Source of the DNA: Glossina fuscipes
Taxonomy: Eukaryota > Arthropoda > Insecta > Diptera > Glossinidae
Length of the DNA stretch: 64,000 bases
Reading direction: 5' to 3'
NCBI RefSeq assembly: GCF_014805625.2
Contig: NW_023998415.1
Location: 33,190,170 to 33,254,169, forward strand
A program made the translations under genes and the position numbers. Shown piece after piece: positions 1 through 13,329 of the stretch. The stretch's first letter is position 1, and each line of letters starts with the position of its first letter. The notes below the pieces were generated by a model. The model worked only from the letters and a program-made list of their open reading frames with translations, had not been told where the DNA came from and made no database searches.

Positions 1-396
1 AAAAAAAAAAGAAGAAAATAAACAAAATGAAAACAAAAAATCTTTTATATATAATAATGTATTCGATCGCATTCAAACAGTAAGGTGCACGGCAAGCAAC
101 GCAATCTGAACTAACATTCTGTGGAATGACGACGATATGACATTCAGTTCCTTCAACGAATTCATTTCAATTAAATCAAAACATCTTCCTCAAAATGTCT
201 ATTAGCTATGAGAATGTAAAGAACTTATTAAGCGCCACTTTATGATATTTTTCAATTACGTTGGTTAATTTTCGGGTACAATTTTTTTGGTTGGAAATTT
301 TTTGCACAACGTTAGACAAAATTGGTCTGTTTCGAAATCAATTGTGCGGGCAGAAGCTTTTTTCGCCCTTGTTGATAATATTATACCAGAAATTAC
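1..396. other. AT-rich DNA, nothing recognised
   Basis: No frame, repeat or RNA gene could be supported on either strand. Confidence 0.5.
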
Positions 397-1683
397 ATGC
401 AAAACCCGCTTACTGAAACACTACCAAAACTTCGCATGACATGCCCCAAAATTAGGCGAAAAACTAAAAGTTTGATTTTCTCTCCATATAAGGGCTTGAT
501 TTTCATGATAACTATATATGATAATTATGATGACGACATAATTATGATAATTATAATCATGATAATTGTATATGTTGGGGTCTATAAAAAAATCTATGCA
601 ATCCACATTCCCCAATGTTAATTCTTTTCGTAAATTAGGACTAAGGACCAATTTTCATCATCGAAGATTAAATGTTAAATCTCTTACTGGAGGAGTTACT
701 ATTCCTGATAAATATTATCTTGCTTGGGCTCCAACAAAAAGACTGATGCGGTTCAATCTTGATCCACTTAATTTCTGTGTCAAACTACTTGCATGGACCA
801 AATTTCAGCAACAAACATTAACACTTAGGTCTTTTCGACATGTAAAGGTTTGCATTTCCTTTGAATCCTTATATGCGGTAGTATCCAAAAAATAGACCTA
901 CGTTGTCCAAACTCGATAAGGTTGATTTTTATGTCAATGTACTGTAATGAGCCAATTTTCACCACAAAATATTGAAAATGATATATTTTTACCATATAAA
1001 GTTTGCTTGTCGAAGGAAAAGTGATATGAGAGGGGGTCCGAAAACTTTCCCCAGCCGAGCCAAATTTTTCATATCAATCTAGAGCTTCGACTTTGCTAAA
1101 TAAAACGTTATGGGAAGTGATCGAAAAAGCGAACCAATCCGAACGATTAGCGTTTATTCTTGGGTCAAAGCAAGTCAGTATACCAAATATCATCAGAATA
1201 CCTCAAAAATTGCATTTGTTGGTTGAACACATAGATACTTGGGCAGAGAAATATGCAGCGAAAGATAATTGGACAGACAAACTACGATTGATCCAGAAAA
1301 CGATCCTAAATCAATCGGTATAATAAAAGATAAAGGGCTTATTTAAAGCCGTTCTAAATGTTACATACGTTCATGCAAACTTCGTAAACCCGGTACCATA
1401 GGTGTAATATAAAAAGAAGGCGTTATGTGGGAAGTTATCTAAAAAACGGTCTGATCCGAACAAGTGTGAATAGCAATTGTCCTGCACGTCAGTGTAGCAA
1501 ATTTCATCAAAATATCTCAAAAATTACTGACCTTAGGTACGCCACAAACAAACGAGACGTACAGACCAGCTTAGATCGATTTAGAAAGTAATTGCAGAAC
1601 GACTGGATTGCCCAGCGTAATAAAGAGTGAGTTTTCCTCCAATTTTTCTGGATATTATACTCATCCAAACAAACTTAATATAA
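397..1683 (+). repeat. Family B dispersed repeat, copy 1, with a duplicated 3' module
   Basis: The stretch aligns by eye with 35,230-36,140. Shared landmarks are a block reading CCAAAAAATAGACCTA or a variant, then TATGAGAGG, then AACCAAATTTTTC or a variant, then GGTCAAA, then TCAGTATACC or variant, then a GACAGAC block followed by CGATTGATCCAGAA, then ACATACGTTC. The short frames inside are not conserved, so it appears non-coding. The final module (about 1,103-1,390) occurs again at about 1,419-1,683 in the same orientation. The class is not recognised; it resembles non-coding dispersed repeats common in flies. Confidence 0.6.
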
Positions 1684-2145
1684 CCTTGCACCACAAGCGT
1701 AGCTCTAGGATATAACAATGCATGTCTTTCTTATAGAAGCCAACATTCTAAAGTTCATAGAATTCGAACTTAGTACTTGTGCCGTTTGTATTCGTTAAAA
1801 ACGGACGAAAAGACGGCAGACGATAATTGGACCAATCAATATTGTGTTGGCATTGTAGAGTAACAGATAAGAAGTGTGACTTTGTGAAAACTCTTCTCCG
1901 TCAAAGGATATGAGCGATATCATTGATATATCTAAATATGAACGCGTATCGATTTTAATAATTAACTTTGATTTGTAGTCGTCGACAATATTTTTGCCGA
2001 AAATTTTTGTAAACAACTACTTGAACGACAGCAATCGGTGCAGAATAACAATTTAAAATTTCTGAAAAACAGGTCGCGATGCGAATATTTTTAATCGGTT
2101 CACTGACGCAAACGTAATATTCCAAATAAATAAGAGAAAAGGGCA

Positions 2146-2167
2146 TGTGTGTGTGTGTGTGTGTGTG
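2146..2167. repeat. (TG)n microsatellite
   Basis: Eleven uninterrupted TG units. Confidence 0.9.
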
Positions 2168-2581
2168 ATCTCAAATTTTGTCTTATCATTGTCGAAAATT
2201 GGCTCAAACCCGTTCCGGGATATCGTATTTAGTTTTTCGTTCAGAATTTGAAGTTTTTTGTTTGCATTCTTCAGTTATACTTTAATAAAACCTGATCAAA
2301 GACAAGTGGTTACCAAATCTTGAAACGCAATCTGATTTAAAATACATACAATAAACGATCTATTTATTGAGTGAATGAATTGTCGCCCTATTATGTAATC
2401 AATTATCATATGCAGGCTCGTTGGGGCATCAGTAGATTCGATCAAAATCATTCAGAATTTTTTTTTTTTTTAATTTCTTTTCAATTTTGGATGGTTCCTC
2501 AAGCAAAGTCGTGGATTTTTAGCATACTGTTACCAAAATTATTAGTCCTTTAGTTCCGCAATAACTGCAAAACTTATATGA

Positions 2582-2586
2582 AAGTC

Positions 2587-2626
<40 letters not shown>
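2582..2626. repeat. (AT)n microsatellite next to the gap
   Basis: A run of AT dinucleotides leading into poly-T and the assembly gap. Confidence 0.9.
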
Positions 2627-2642
<16 letters not shown>

Positions 2643-2644
2643 TT

Positions 2645-2744
2645 NNNNNNNNNNNNNNNNNNNNNNNNNNNNNNNNNNNNNNNNNNNNNNNNNNNNNNNN
2701 NNNNNNNNNNNNNNNNNNNNNNNNNNNNNNNNNNNNNNNNNNNN
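2645..2744. other. Assembly gap (100 N)
   Basis: Exactly 100 N, flanked by about 20 T on each side, with an AT dinucleotide run to the left. The round size suggests an unknown-length gap placeholder at a homopolymer. Confidence 0.95.
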
Positions 2745-3459
2745 TTTTTTTTTTTTTTTTTTTTGGAGAACAGCATTGATGCATTTTCGTAGAACTCTGC
2801 CAACATCAGTCAATAGCAGAAAAAAAAAAAAAGGAAAAAATTAAAAACAAAAACCATAACACAGATCTGTGTTTGTGCGTTAAAGTTTGCTCAACAAATA
2901 TGCACACATATCTAAAAGCAAAGTTTTCACACTTTATTACACTTGCTGTAGCAGTCATTATTTATGTCCCCCAACACAGAAACGCACAAATGCACAGGCA
3001 CAGGCACAAAGCTATACATGCATACAATCCATATGCTTACAATAAATAATTCTATGTTCGATAACACGATGAAACGAAACGAATATCACACTCAAACACA
3101 AACGTTTACTTTGCTTTCCCTTGCAGATGTGTATTTATGTCATATCATATGTTTTAGCGTGTGTGTTTATGTTTGTGCATGTATGTACAAGTATATGTAT
3201 TCGTTGTGACCTTTGATGTAACGAAGGACCGCACACATAAATGCTTATGTATTGTGTGTGTATGTGTGGGTTATGACATATGCATGGTCGACCCACTGAC
3301 ATAGTGTTTTAATCTCTGTTATATGTCAACTCTCCTTCGTAGAAAGTAGGAGCAAGCCTCAAATATTTTTATAGAAAGAAAGGAACGTGTTTGCAAATAT
3401 TATCGGATCACTTTTTGTATGATATATGAAAATACATTTCACATTTCTTTACTCACTCC

Positions 3460-3571
3460 ATCTCTCTTTCTCTCTCTTTCTCTTTCCCTCTCTCGTTTTC
3501 TTTCTCTTTCCCTCTTTCTTTTTCTTTCTCTTTCCCTCTCTCTTTCTCTTTCCCTCTCTCTTTCTCTTTCC

Positions 3572-3604
<33 letters not shown>
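3460..3604. repeat. CT-rich microsatellite/minisatellite
   Basis: Pyrimidine-only tract in which a unit of about 18 bp (TCTCTTTCTCTTTCCCTC) repeats before a pure (CT)n tail. Confidence 0.9.
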
Positions 3605-4007
3605 GCAGTTGCTCTTCTTTTTATCTATTGGTTGGAATTATGTTTGTTTTTTTTTTTTTTTTTTTTCTTAGGCACTGATGTACACATATAGATTGCGGCC
3701 GCATTTGAAGTCAAAGTGTAATTTTCCACTAAACATTTGTGCAAACACATGCATAAATTGCACATATACATAAATATATCATTACCACAACCGTCATACA
3801 AACGTGTACATATGTTTATTTTCTCTATTTTTCTGCTCAATCTAATAGAACTTTTGCACCATCTTGCTCGATTTGCACAAAAGAACAGGAAAAAAAGATT
3901 GTGTTCACACATATAATAAAAGAAAATGCTTAGCTAAGGCCAAATGTTAAAAAAATATGCCAAGTAAATGTTGACTTATATCATTCGCATACTAACAAGT
4001 ACACACG

Positions 4008-4011
<4 letters not shown>

Positions 4012-4050
<39 letters not shown>
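4012..4050. repeat. (AT)n microsatellite
   Basis: About nineteen AT units. Confidence 0.9.
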
Positions 4051-4052
<2 letters not shown>

Positions 4053-5229
4053 TGCGTCAAAACTTATAAACACAAACAACCCTGTTTTAACCATTATAGA
4101 CGCTCTGTACGTGTATACGTGTGCTTATCGAGATAAAGTTTTTGATTTCCGGTTTATATCCTTAAAAAATTGTTCTCGCATTTACTAAAATAGAAAAAAC
4201 AATTAAGGAATTTTGAGTATTCGACGTCCTGAAGAACAGTTATATTGCGTTTACGTATAGCATAGCTCTACAACAATATGCTGACGACCCTTGCCGTAGT
4301 TGTTTTTTTCTCTCACTTTGATGTGAACCATATACTGCGCTGTACGTCAAGTGAAGTCTGCAGTTTGTGAAAACGTTTTTCAAAGGATTCATTAGGGTAA
4401 AGAAAGTCACGTTTTACGAAATTCATAAAAATGTATGAGTCGCGCGCCGAAAAAATAATTATAAAGATCAGACGTGAGCATCGCTTGAAAAACGTTTTTG
4501 AAGTTTATTCGATAGACCTGATATTTTTGTACATATCTCATGAGTCAACTAACCGTCGATTCTCTCTATGCTTGAAAATTTCGAAACAACGTATCACAAT
4601 ACACTGCATTATATATATTACACTGTATACATATACATATATATGTACATATGCGTTTACACTATACACCGATACTGTATTGTACACACATATATATATA
4701 TATATGCACAGATATATGTAGATATACACACACACGAACACATTACCACGCATACACACCTAACAGTATATCGCTTGCGCGCATTAAGAATGATTGCAGC
4801 GCTTCGAAATACATCCAACGAAGCAGCCACGGTTATTGAATCGATCTGCCGGCTAAACGAGCAGCACACATAGTACAGGCATAATACTTACGAGAAATCT
4901 TACGAGATTGCGGTGTTAAAACGCTGCCAAGGAGCAAAGGATAGATGGACTCGCAATATTATCCCGTACATAGGCCAATGAATTCTTAAGTAACACGACG
5001 AAGTACACTTTTCCTTAATTCAGTTAATCAGTGGTCATGGGTACTTTCGAGCTTACCTACACAAATTCAAAATTGAGTCTAGCTATCCGTGTTGTATCTG
5101 TAATGTTATCGAAGATGCTGAAATTACGTACTTGTTTTGTTGGTCGTATTAATTCGGAGTAAACAAAAACTGTAGAAGGAAACTATAGAAGGAAGTTTCC
5201 TTTCCCCAACAATCACGTGACAAACACAT

Positions 5230-6075
5230 TGCACGACCTGAAAAAATGAAAAAGAGTTAAAAACAGTTACCGCAGACGTTCTGAACATACAAACAAACAA
5301 AGGAGCGTCAACTTAGACTTATAGATAGTGCGTAAACGGCGTCCCCTCTGTGAAGGTGTCGTCAAAATGCATGCCCTTGAGATGCTTTTTAACTGAGTGC
5401 AAAACATATTTTTACCACTTCTCAGTAAAAATCATTTAGAAATAATATTTTATCGGACTGAATGAACGTAAAAAATTTGGATGAGATGGAGTCATTTTCC
5501 ATACCTCCTTTCCTATGGACGATCTTACAAACAAGAGAGCTTTGTATAGAGGTAGTTGTGACTGGCGATGAAAAGTGAATCTACTACGACATTCCCAAAT
5601 GCAAAAAGTCGTAGCTTTGTCCAAGAAAGCCATCCACAACGATACCGAAGCCGCGCATTCCTGGCCATAACGTTTTGCTGTACATATGGTGAGATCAACA
5701 AGAAGTAGTGTGTTACGAGCTCCTAAAGCCGATTGCAGCTGCTACTGCTACCAACTGAACAAATTGAACGTTGCGTTCTTGGACCAGCAATAGCGGATGC
5801 CATATGAATTGACTGAAACCAAACTTTTCCAAGAGTTGTCACGGATACACTTTTGTAGATCGAATGGGCGCACCCAGCGTTCTCACCAGCCATGGCAACT
5901 TGTTTAGACGGAAACAACACGCGCTTCCGCAAACATAAAGAACCGCCAAAACGGATCAATGATTAGATCGCTACCAAACCAATATCGTTCTTTCAATACG
6001 GTATCGACATGTTGCCGGAAAGTTGAGAGAAAGTTGTAGAAAACGATGGAAAATATTTTTATTAAAATACATTGT
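5230..6075 (+). pseudogene. Mariner-family transposase pseudogene
   Basis: At 5,558-5,611 the frame reads VTGDEK-stop-IYYDIPKCKKS, the mariner motif around the first catalytic Asp, with the usual Trp codon now TGA. At 5,988-6,062 it reads FFQYGIDMLPES-stop-EKVVENDGKYF, the mariner C-terminal signature, again with Trp changed to TGA. Between them, EWAHPAFSP matches the PHPxYSPDLAP region, but the third catalytic Asp motif is not preserved. There are several frameshifts. The N-terminal DNA-binding part and terminal inverted repeats are not recognisable, so this is a dead copy. Family knowledge: such enzymes cut and paste at TA dinucleotides. Confidence 0.75.
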
Positions 6076-8159
6076 ACCAATTTTTCTCAATAAATTCCTT
6101 TCTCAAGTGAAAAAATGGGCCAACAAATGGCCCCTAATAATTTTAACTTTCCATTAATTTGTCAACTTTCATCACAAGATAATGAAAATTACGAGCAGTT
6201 ATGTTGTGAGGTATCCAAAAAATTAGCCCATCCAATTCAAAATTGGGCCATATATCGAATTTTATTAAGAAATTGTCAAGTGTCGAAAGTATCGACAGCC
6301 AGCGAACTAATGCCGCGAACTGTGCTATTCATGAAAAGTTTCAACAAATAGAATTATTGTGAGCAGTGACCAATTAATTTTCTTAAATTTTTTAAATGAT
6401 TTTAGTTAAAATCGAAAAAGAATCCCGTACAGCAATTGTATCATAGCCAGACCATCGGACACCATACATTTGAAAATCGTGTGATGAATCGGGTGATCAT
6501 AATGAACATGTTCTGACTGCAAAAAATCATTTGATAGCATTTCTCTCTCTGCGAAACAAGGGAAGATAAACCCTATAAACAACCTATGGGAACAATGTGC
6601 GGAAAAGTTAACGATCGAAGGGGGAAAACAGGCGCACACGAGGTCAATAGGAGAAGGAGATTATGCTAAATACAGCGTTCTAATTGAATGGAAATCTAAC
6701 GTCACGAGCTATTCGCACAAGGCAGAATGATGGATACGGATCTACACCTTCGATGATTAAAGTGATATCAGGTAAATGTTGAAGTAGACGCGACGAGAAT
6801 ATTTTAGCAGGAAGACGGGAACTCGGCCTCTCATCAGAAATTGGGAGAATTTTACTAACGCAAACTCGCCTTTATTCTTATCATTTTAGAAATCTACAGA
6901 AATTTTAAAAGCCATATATCTATCTACCCGTTAGGTTAAATTATAAGAATTTGATTAGTCCCAAATACGTTGAGGCAAACAAGAAACATTTTAAATCCTA
7001 ATATTGCTAGTAGTTGTAATTTAGAACACTTTAACCGCTATCGATCGCAATTTCGGCGAAATGCTTACTAGAATCATAAAAGAATATAGTTCGTGAGGAG
7101 CAATAAGCAAGCCATTGAAATGCTCGCAATTAGAAGAAGTTTGGACAATTCTTTCTTGAACCTCTATGAGGTAGACGTGATTTTATCATTTTTTTTTTTT
7201 CTTATTTATCTTCTTTCATGCGTTAAATCACTGAAGATTCTCTTATAAACCCAATTTAATTGACAATTTCACTTGCCGCTACAATGTCAACGTCAGCCTG
7301 TTCATCAAATAAGTACTTAGTCCTGTTTCTGCTCCACAATCTTAATGAAAATCTTAATGTAATACAAATATTAATCAATCAAGAAGAAAATTAAAATTTA
7401 TACAACATATGCAGCATAAACTCAAACGCTGCACACACGAACGTCTACTATAAGAAATGAGATTCGATTGCCTCGTTGATTGCATGCCATGCATGGATAC
7501 ATGCTTACATGTGAGCTGAATGGAAAGCCAACGAAAAAATTGACTTATGATAGAAGACAAGGTAGAATTGAAAATAAAGATTGACTTGCGACAAGGTTAA
7601 ATTTAACAGAGTTAATAATAATGATAACAGCAGCAAGAAATACAACAACATTAACAATAACGATAACTAAATCGCAACAAACTAAACTCAATGATAAATT
7701 ACAGGAGAGAAAGTAAAGGATAAGGTTTTTTACGCTTTTGAACAAAACAAATAAAAATTAATGAAAAAAAAATGTTTTTTTTTTTTAAATTCCGATTTTA
7801 ATCTTAACTTAAACGCCTATAATAAGGTGGATTTTTTCTATTCAACCCAGTACCCCACCCCGATAAAAGGCTTTTTTTTTTCTTTTAATATGAGCAACAA
7901 ACACTCAGAGGATTTCCTTTAATCGTATAACACGGTGACGATCATAAAAAAGCGAGCAAAAAACAATATATACCCAGTGGTCTCAGCCAAGTGGGTGCTT
8001 GCCGTATCGGTAAGTGTTATTCCTTTATCGAAGAATGCAAGTCGAGTTTTTGTATTCAGGAATCACGTACAAGCAGATCAACACAAACATTTTTGCGCAT
8101 ACACTGAATGCAATCATTATTCAGCACTAAGTTTTCAAATATTTTATTGACTAAATCTT
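6076..8159. other. Non-coding stretch
   Basis: A 78-codon plus frame (6,115-6,351) directly follows the mariner relic. It has ordinary amino-acid content but no recognised family. No other signal was seen. Confidence 0.4.
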
Positions 8160-8420
8160 ACCTAAATTCGCCAATAGCGTGTCTAATATTCGTTGTAGAA
8201 TCGCACCTATTGTATAGTACAAATGAACGATTTCAAATAAGCCCACGCAAAGTAGTCCAAGGATATTAAATCCTAGTTTCTTGGAGACTATCTCATAGAA
8301 AAGTTTCTTAAAATTATTAGATCATCGAAGTTGCGCTGCTATAAATCGATTATTTGACGGGCTGTTCTACATGCAGGCACATTTTGTTGAAATCCTTCGA
8401 AATGATTCTTCTAACTTAAA
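8160..8420 (-). pseudogene. Tc1/mariner-superfamily transposase C-terminal relic
   Basis: On the minus strand from about 8,395 the frame reads FQQNVPACRTARQIIDL, then after a stop NFDDLIILRNFSMR, and after two more stops DLISLDYFAWAYLKSF. This matches the insect transposase pattern FQQDGAxxHTAxxxxDLL ... DLTPLDYFLWGYLKS. Three in-frame stops are visible. The Asp of LDYF is kept; the Asp of the QQDG motif has become Asn. The adjacent minus-strand frame (8,423-8,788, 121 residues, Cys-rich centre) is not recognised and does not continue this transposase. Confidence 0.65.
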
Positions 8421-9737
8421 GATTATAAAAAAAAAAAAAATTCAATAATATCGCAGTCTTCGTTCACGTTAATGAGATCTCCACTTTTAATTTTGTAAAA
8501 AGTGTAGGCTGAGCATGCCATCCGCCCGAAATTCTCACTTTTATTGAAAGTAAGGTCATTTCGTGAATATTCGTGAAATTGTGAATTGACTTTACAGCAA
8601 AAACAACAATTTTGCTTAGTCATTGAATCATTGGGATGAAAATGATCGTCATCTAAGACTGATAACGATGATTTACTTAAAAGGAACTGAAGGCAATTAT
8701 TTCGATAATTTTCAAATACTATTGAGGCGTGTATGTTTCCCCAATAAAATTGCCAGCCTTCATTAAACACGAGTAACAAAACACACAAGTTTTTTCACGT
8801 TTCAGACATGGTCGTAATGTGAAGAGGAAATCCAATTAATTTGAAATAGCGTCTGTCCCTACGACGTTCCGATTATCTGTGTTCCTCAATTGATGGAAAA
8901 CCACTGTAGCCAAAAATTAAAGTAAAAACTTTGCGCATATATTCTTAGTTAATGACCCAAGATCAAATTGGAATAAATCTGAAAATGATCGAAATCCCTT
9001 TTAAGAGAAATTATCCTCAAATTACTAGCAAATCGAACAATGAGAAATACAACTAGCGTTCGCATTGGTCGATTGTAATAATTCTGAATTATTTTGAAGA
9101 AATCATAGGCATTTCATAACTTTTTCCGTTCTAGGTAGAGAAATTAGCTTATTTGATTGGAGTAACCTTGCGATTTATCGATCAAAAAGTTTATAAACTT
9201 CCCAATAACGTATTCTGCAGTAGCGTAGCATTCAAATACTATACGTTTTCGTGCTCTTCTTGTAGGCAAACATAATAATAATCTTTCATAATTTATATAG
9301 AAAGTTGAAATTTCGGAATCTTTTTACGATTAAGCTAAGCTTCGGAACATATTTGTCCTAAGAGCATATACGAAAAAAAAAAAATAGGCGAGAAGAATGA
9401 AAATTTTCGATACGTTATATTTTCACAAATAATGAGCGGTTTACAGCAGATATTGCTTAATGTTTGTCTATGTGACGTGATGTTCATAAAAAGTTCAATC
9501 TAAAACTTATCGAGATAAAAGATGAGTTCTTTTTTTTTTTTGTTTTAATTTTTATCATTGATTTTATCCGCTTTCGCTAGGATAATAATACTTTGTGTAC
9601 TTACAGTGTGCTCAACGCATCGAATGATAAGACACTCATACCAAATATATCTCATGATTATAAAGAGGTTGTATCTTTTACATCATAAAATTTCTTCTTT
9701 ACTCGAAAACAAATAAAAATTTTAAATTCTTTTTAAT

Positions 9738-9763
9738 CACACACACACACACACACACACACA
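9738..9763. repeat. (CA)n microsatellite
   Basis: Thirteen CA units. Confidence 0.9.
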
Positions 9764-10434
9764 ACCACATACATATATGGCAACGTTTTTGTTAGCCGGA
9801 TCACTGTTAAACTGAAGCAATTTATATCAATTCACATATACGTTGCGACATATATTATGTGCAAAAGTAAAATTTTATTTTATTTTTGTTGACTGAAATT
9901 TCCGGTTGATTAATATTATTTTTTTATTTTTTTATTTTTTTTTTTGCTATTTTTTTCAATTAATTTTATACTTAAACATTTTATGGTATAACAACAAAAA
10001 TGCAAATAATATAATGTATGCTTTTATAACAAACTATGCCAAGGACACTAGGCATTTAGATATAAGCCTGTTGTATGTTTGTGTGCTTGTTTAGTGAAAG
10101 TGTGTGCGTGTATGTGTATTTATGTGCGTGTATGCGTACGTGTGTGCGTATAAGAGAAGAGAAAGAGCGAATGAGTAAAAAACATTGCAGCCATTCATTT
10201 TAGTCCTCTGTACGTACGAATGTGTTGTTATTTTATATAATTGAAGCAATTATTTTATACCTCCACGGCTGTCAACTGAATACTAATTCCGTTAATTGTA
10301 TTGTTAACATTGAAATATATTGAGGGTTATGTGAAAGTTTGAAAAAATAAAAAAAGAAAACAACACAAGATTTAATGAATTTACTGTTTCCTTCCGTCTT
10401 TTCTCAAATAAAAATAAAGTGAAAAAAACTTAAA

Positions 10435-10449
10435 ATAATAATAATAATA

Positions 10450-10486
<37 letters not shown>
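10435..10486. repeat. (TAA)n microsatellite
   Basis: About seventeen TAA/AAT units with one interruption (TAG). Confidence 0.9.
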
Positions 10487-10488
<2 letters not shown>

Positions 10489-12243
10489 CAAAGATTTAAC
10501 AAAAACTATGCAATAAATTTCTTCTTAACTTCAAATCCTAAAGTTAGGCAAGTGTTTTTTTGTTTTTACTTTTTTGCATTTTTTGTTTTTTCTTTGCGCC
10601 GTTAAATTAAAGAGTTTTCAACAAAATTTCCCCAATGGTTAGAGAAAAACAAAAAATCTTTACAGATGTTGCTGAAATGCGAAACAAAAATACGTGGAAG
10701 AACTGGTTGAAAATTCTTAAAACAACAAAATAATTTGTTGGCAACATTTTTCAAAACTTTTACAATAAATTCTCAAATATTGAAAACATGTACAATCATT
10801 TTATCTCTTACGCGTTTATACAAAACACTACGATTTTTATTCGCAAGCCTTATAAAAATTGAACGCTTGAAATTTCGACTCCAAAGAAAGTCGCTAAATT
10901 AAGTTTAGAAAAGCAAATTAAATACTATCAAAGCATAAATATAATAAAAACTTGATTTGGAAATGGAATTGCTTTCTTTTCTTTCTTCTTTTTTTTTTTT
11001 TTCAAGCACAAAAACTTTTCCCGGAAAGTTTAATACGCTTGATGGACAGTTAAACTGTGAAAGTCATTGGAAAGGGTTTTGTAATTAAGCACTTTTGCAA
11101 CGTGAAAGATTTAAAACTTTTGATCATCGATTATTTATATTGATATTTATTCAAAGAACGATCTTTGAAACATTCCATCTTAATATGTTATGTTAAAAAG
11201 TATCCAATATTATGCCCAAGTTACACATATGACGAACAGATGCTTTATGATCACTGTAAGCCACAATCATTTCTCCATCTGTTAGTATGTTCGCGCGCGT
11301 CTATCGGCATGTTTATCCCAATCCCTATAGTACTTTAAACGATTCTCGAATCAATTTCAAAATTAGTTGATTCAGCTATCAATCAACTTATCCGTGAACC
11401 GAGTCATCCTGCAATGTTTTAAATTACATATCCCGCAATCGGCAAGTAAGCAACATCATGCGTCTAACAATTTTTTTGTTTAATACTCTCTTCACCTGAC
11501 GACATATCCACATCCGACATTTTTCAGTTCATCTGTGCGTGTGAAATTCCTATCCTCTAATCTATCCATCCTTCATGTTTCCCCGACACAAGTGCTGCTT
11601 TCCTCTGAGTTCCCTTCTGTCCATTCATAAGTCGTCCTCAATTAGCAGCTAATAAGTTCGAATGGGTTTTTCGAATTTGTAAAATTCCGCGGCAATGACT
11701 TTTACTTATCTCATATCAATATATTAATCCCTTCGGATATTCGCCAGTAATGACTGCAAAATTTGAAGCAACCTTCGGAAAATGCAAAAATTTTAATACA
11801 TTTTACTTACTATAATTTACGACATATTGCACGTAAAATAATTACATGTGTTTCTACATATTTATATTCTGCAAACATTTACGCTTTCATTTTAAATGGG
11901 CGTAGCTAGATGTTGTACGTACATCTGTAAGATACTAATTTATTGCACTTTTTTTATTATGTCTAAATAAAAATATATATTCTATGTTGATTTTCCAATT
12001 GCGATAGCATAACATAACGTCACAATCGCTTTTTTTTATTTATTTATTTTATTTTAGTTTTAGTTTTTTTTTTTTTTTTTTTTTTGAAAAGTGTTTTGGT
12101 AAAACTGTAACTATAAGTATTGCAAATATTTAAAAAAAAAAAAAAAACCCAAAAAGAGAAAAAGGCAATTACAAGAACAAACAGCGAAAACAAAACAAAA
12201 GAATGAAAGAACAATTTGGACAATGTATTGAGACCACACTATA

Positions 12244-12268
12244 ATGCATGCATGCAAGCATGCATGCA
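12244..12268. repeat. Near-perfect GCATGC palindrome
   Basis: TGCATGCATGC, two central A, then GCATGCATGCA: a 25-bp inverted repeat with almost no loop, in otherwise AT-rich DNA. Confidence 0.7.
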
Positions 12269-13329
12269 ATATCGTACACACTTTGCTATGTGTACCGAAG
12301 CATTGATATTTTTAGCCATAATAACATGTAGAGATTTAATTGTGCATGTATATATATATATTTATGTATATTCGTATGTGTATGCGATATGAAGTTATTG
12401 ATAATGTAAGCTATTTAAATAAATATTTTTGTTATTTTTCCTTTTTTTTCTTAATTAAAATAAACCATTCATTCATCATTTGTTCGCCTAGGTCAGTATT
12501 GATATAAAAAATAAAAAATTGAAGCTGATATGCCTGGCGGTATGCAATGTTAAATCTCTTTGGATGAATCATTTGTAATATTGATCGTGATTAAGCATAG
12601 AGCTGAGTAGTATAAATTTTCCTATAACTTTTCCTGATAGTTAAACGCATAAGACTCTCTAATATGAATACAGTTTACCTCTTTATGCTATCTAAATCGT
12701 AACTTTCAAACGAACGGATGTTTCTTCAAAAGTATCAAGAAATATTTCTCGTTTGTATTATCCTTATTTTGTTATGCTAGCATAGTACGTAAATGACCCA
12801 CGTAGCAAATAAATCCTATTTTGTTATTGACCTTTTTGAGGTTATGTTATAATCCTTCTTCAAGGCACTTTTTAGAATAATAAATAAATACTTTTGATTA
12901 ATCATGGAACACAATAGCAAGTTAGTTGTATATCAAATTGTTTAGAAAATAATTTCGTTTTTTTCTTGTATGAAACGGCGTAAATCATCAAATCATCATC
13001 TTGACGATCATCTCAACGATCTCGCAGCGATCTCAAGAGTTATTATTCGCCGGTTTGCAACAATTAATGCCTTTATTCTGTCTTCATCAGCGTCAGCTGG
13101 TCTCCCAGGATGCCAAATCGAAATTTGGCATTGGCGTTCTGTCAATACATCTTCTCCGTACATATTGGAAAAAATAATAATCTCTTACATTTTCTATTCT
13201 TTCTTTTTCTTTTTCTCAAGATAATACCCGCGATCATCTAATATGTTGTACTCGATGTTCAAGACAGTTTTCCGTCCGTATGTTATACTTAAGCATATCG
13301 GCCTCCAGATAGTGACTCGCCCTATATAC

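Larger units (their letters stand above)
1690..5229. other. Non-coding stretch with microsatellites and the gap
   Basis: Besides the simple repeats and the gap listed separately, no gene is seen. Short frames here are low-complexity translations of CT, AT and CA tracts. Confidence 0.5.
8421..13329. other. Very AT-rich non-coding stretch
   Basis: Apart from the microsatellites, the palindrome and the unrecognised 121-residue frame on the minus strand next to the transposase relic, nothing is supported. Confidence 0.45.

Noticed and set aside
397..895. Two overlapping short frames at the window start
   Set aside because: The corresponding frame is not kept in the other copy of the repeat at 35 kb, so they are not genes.
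3419..3691. Ser/Leu/Phe-rich frames over the CT tract
   Set aside because: They are translations of a pyrimidine microsatellite.
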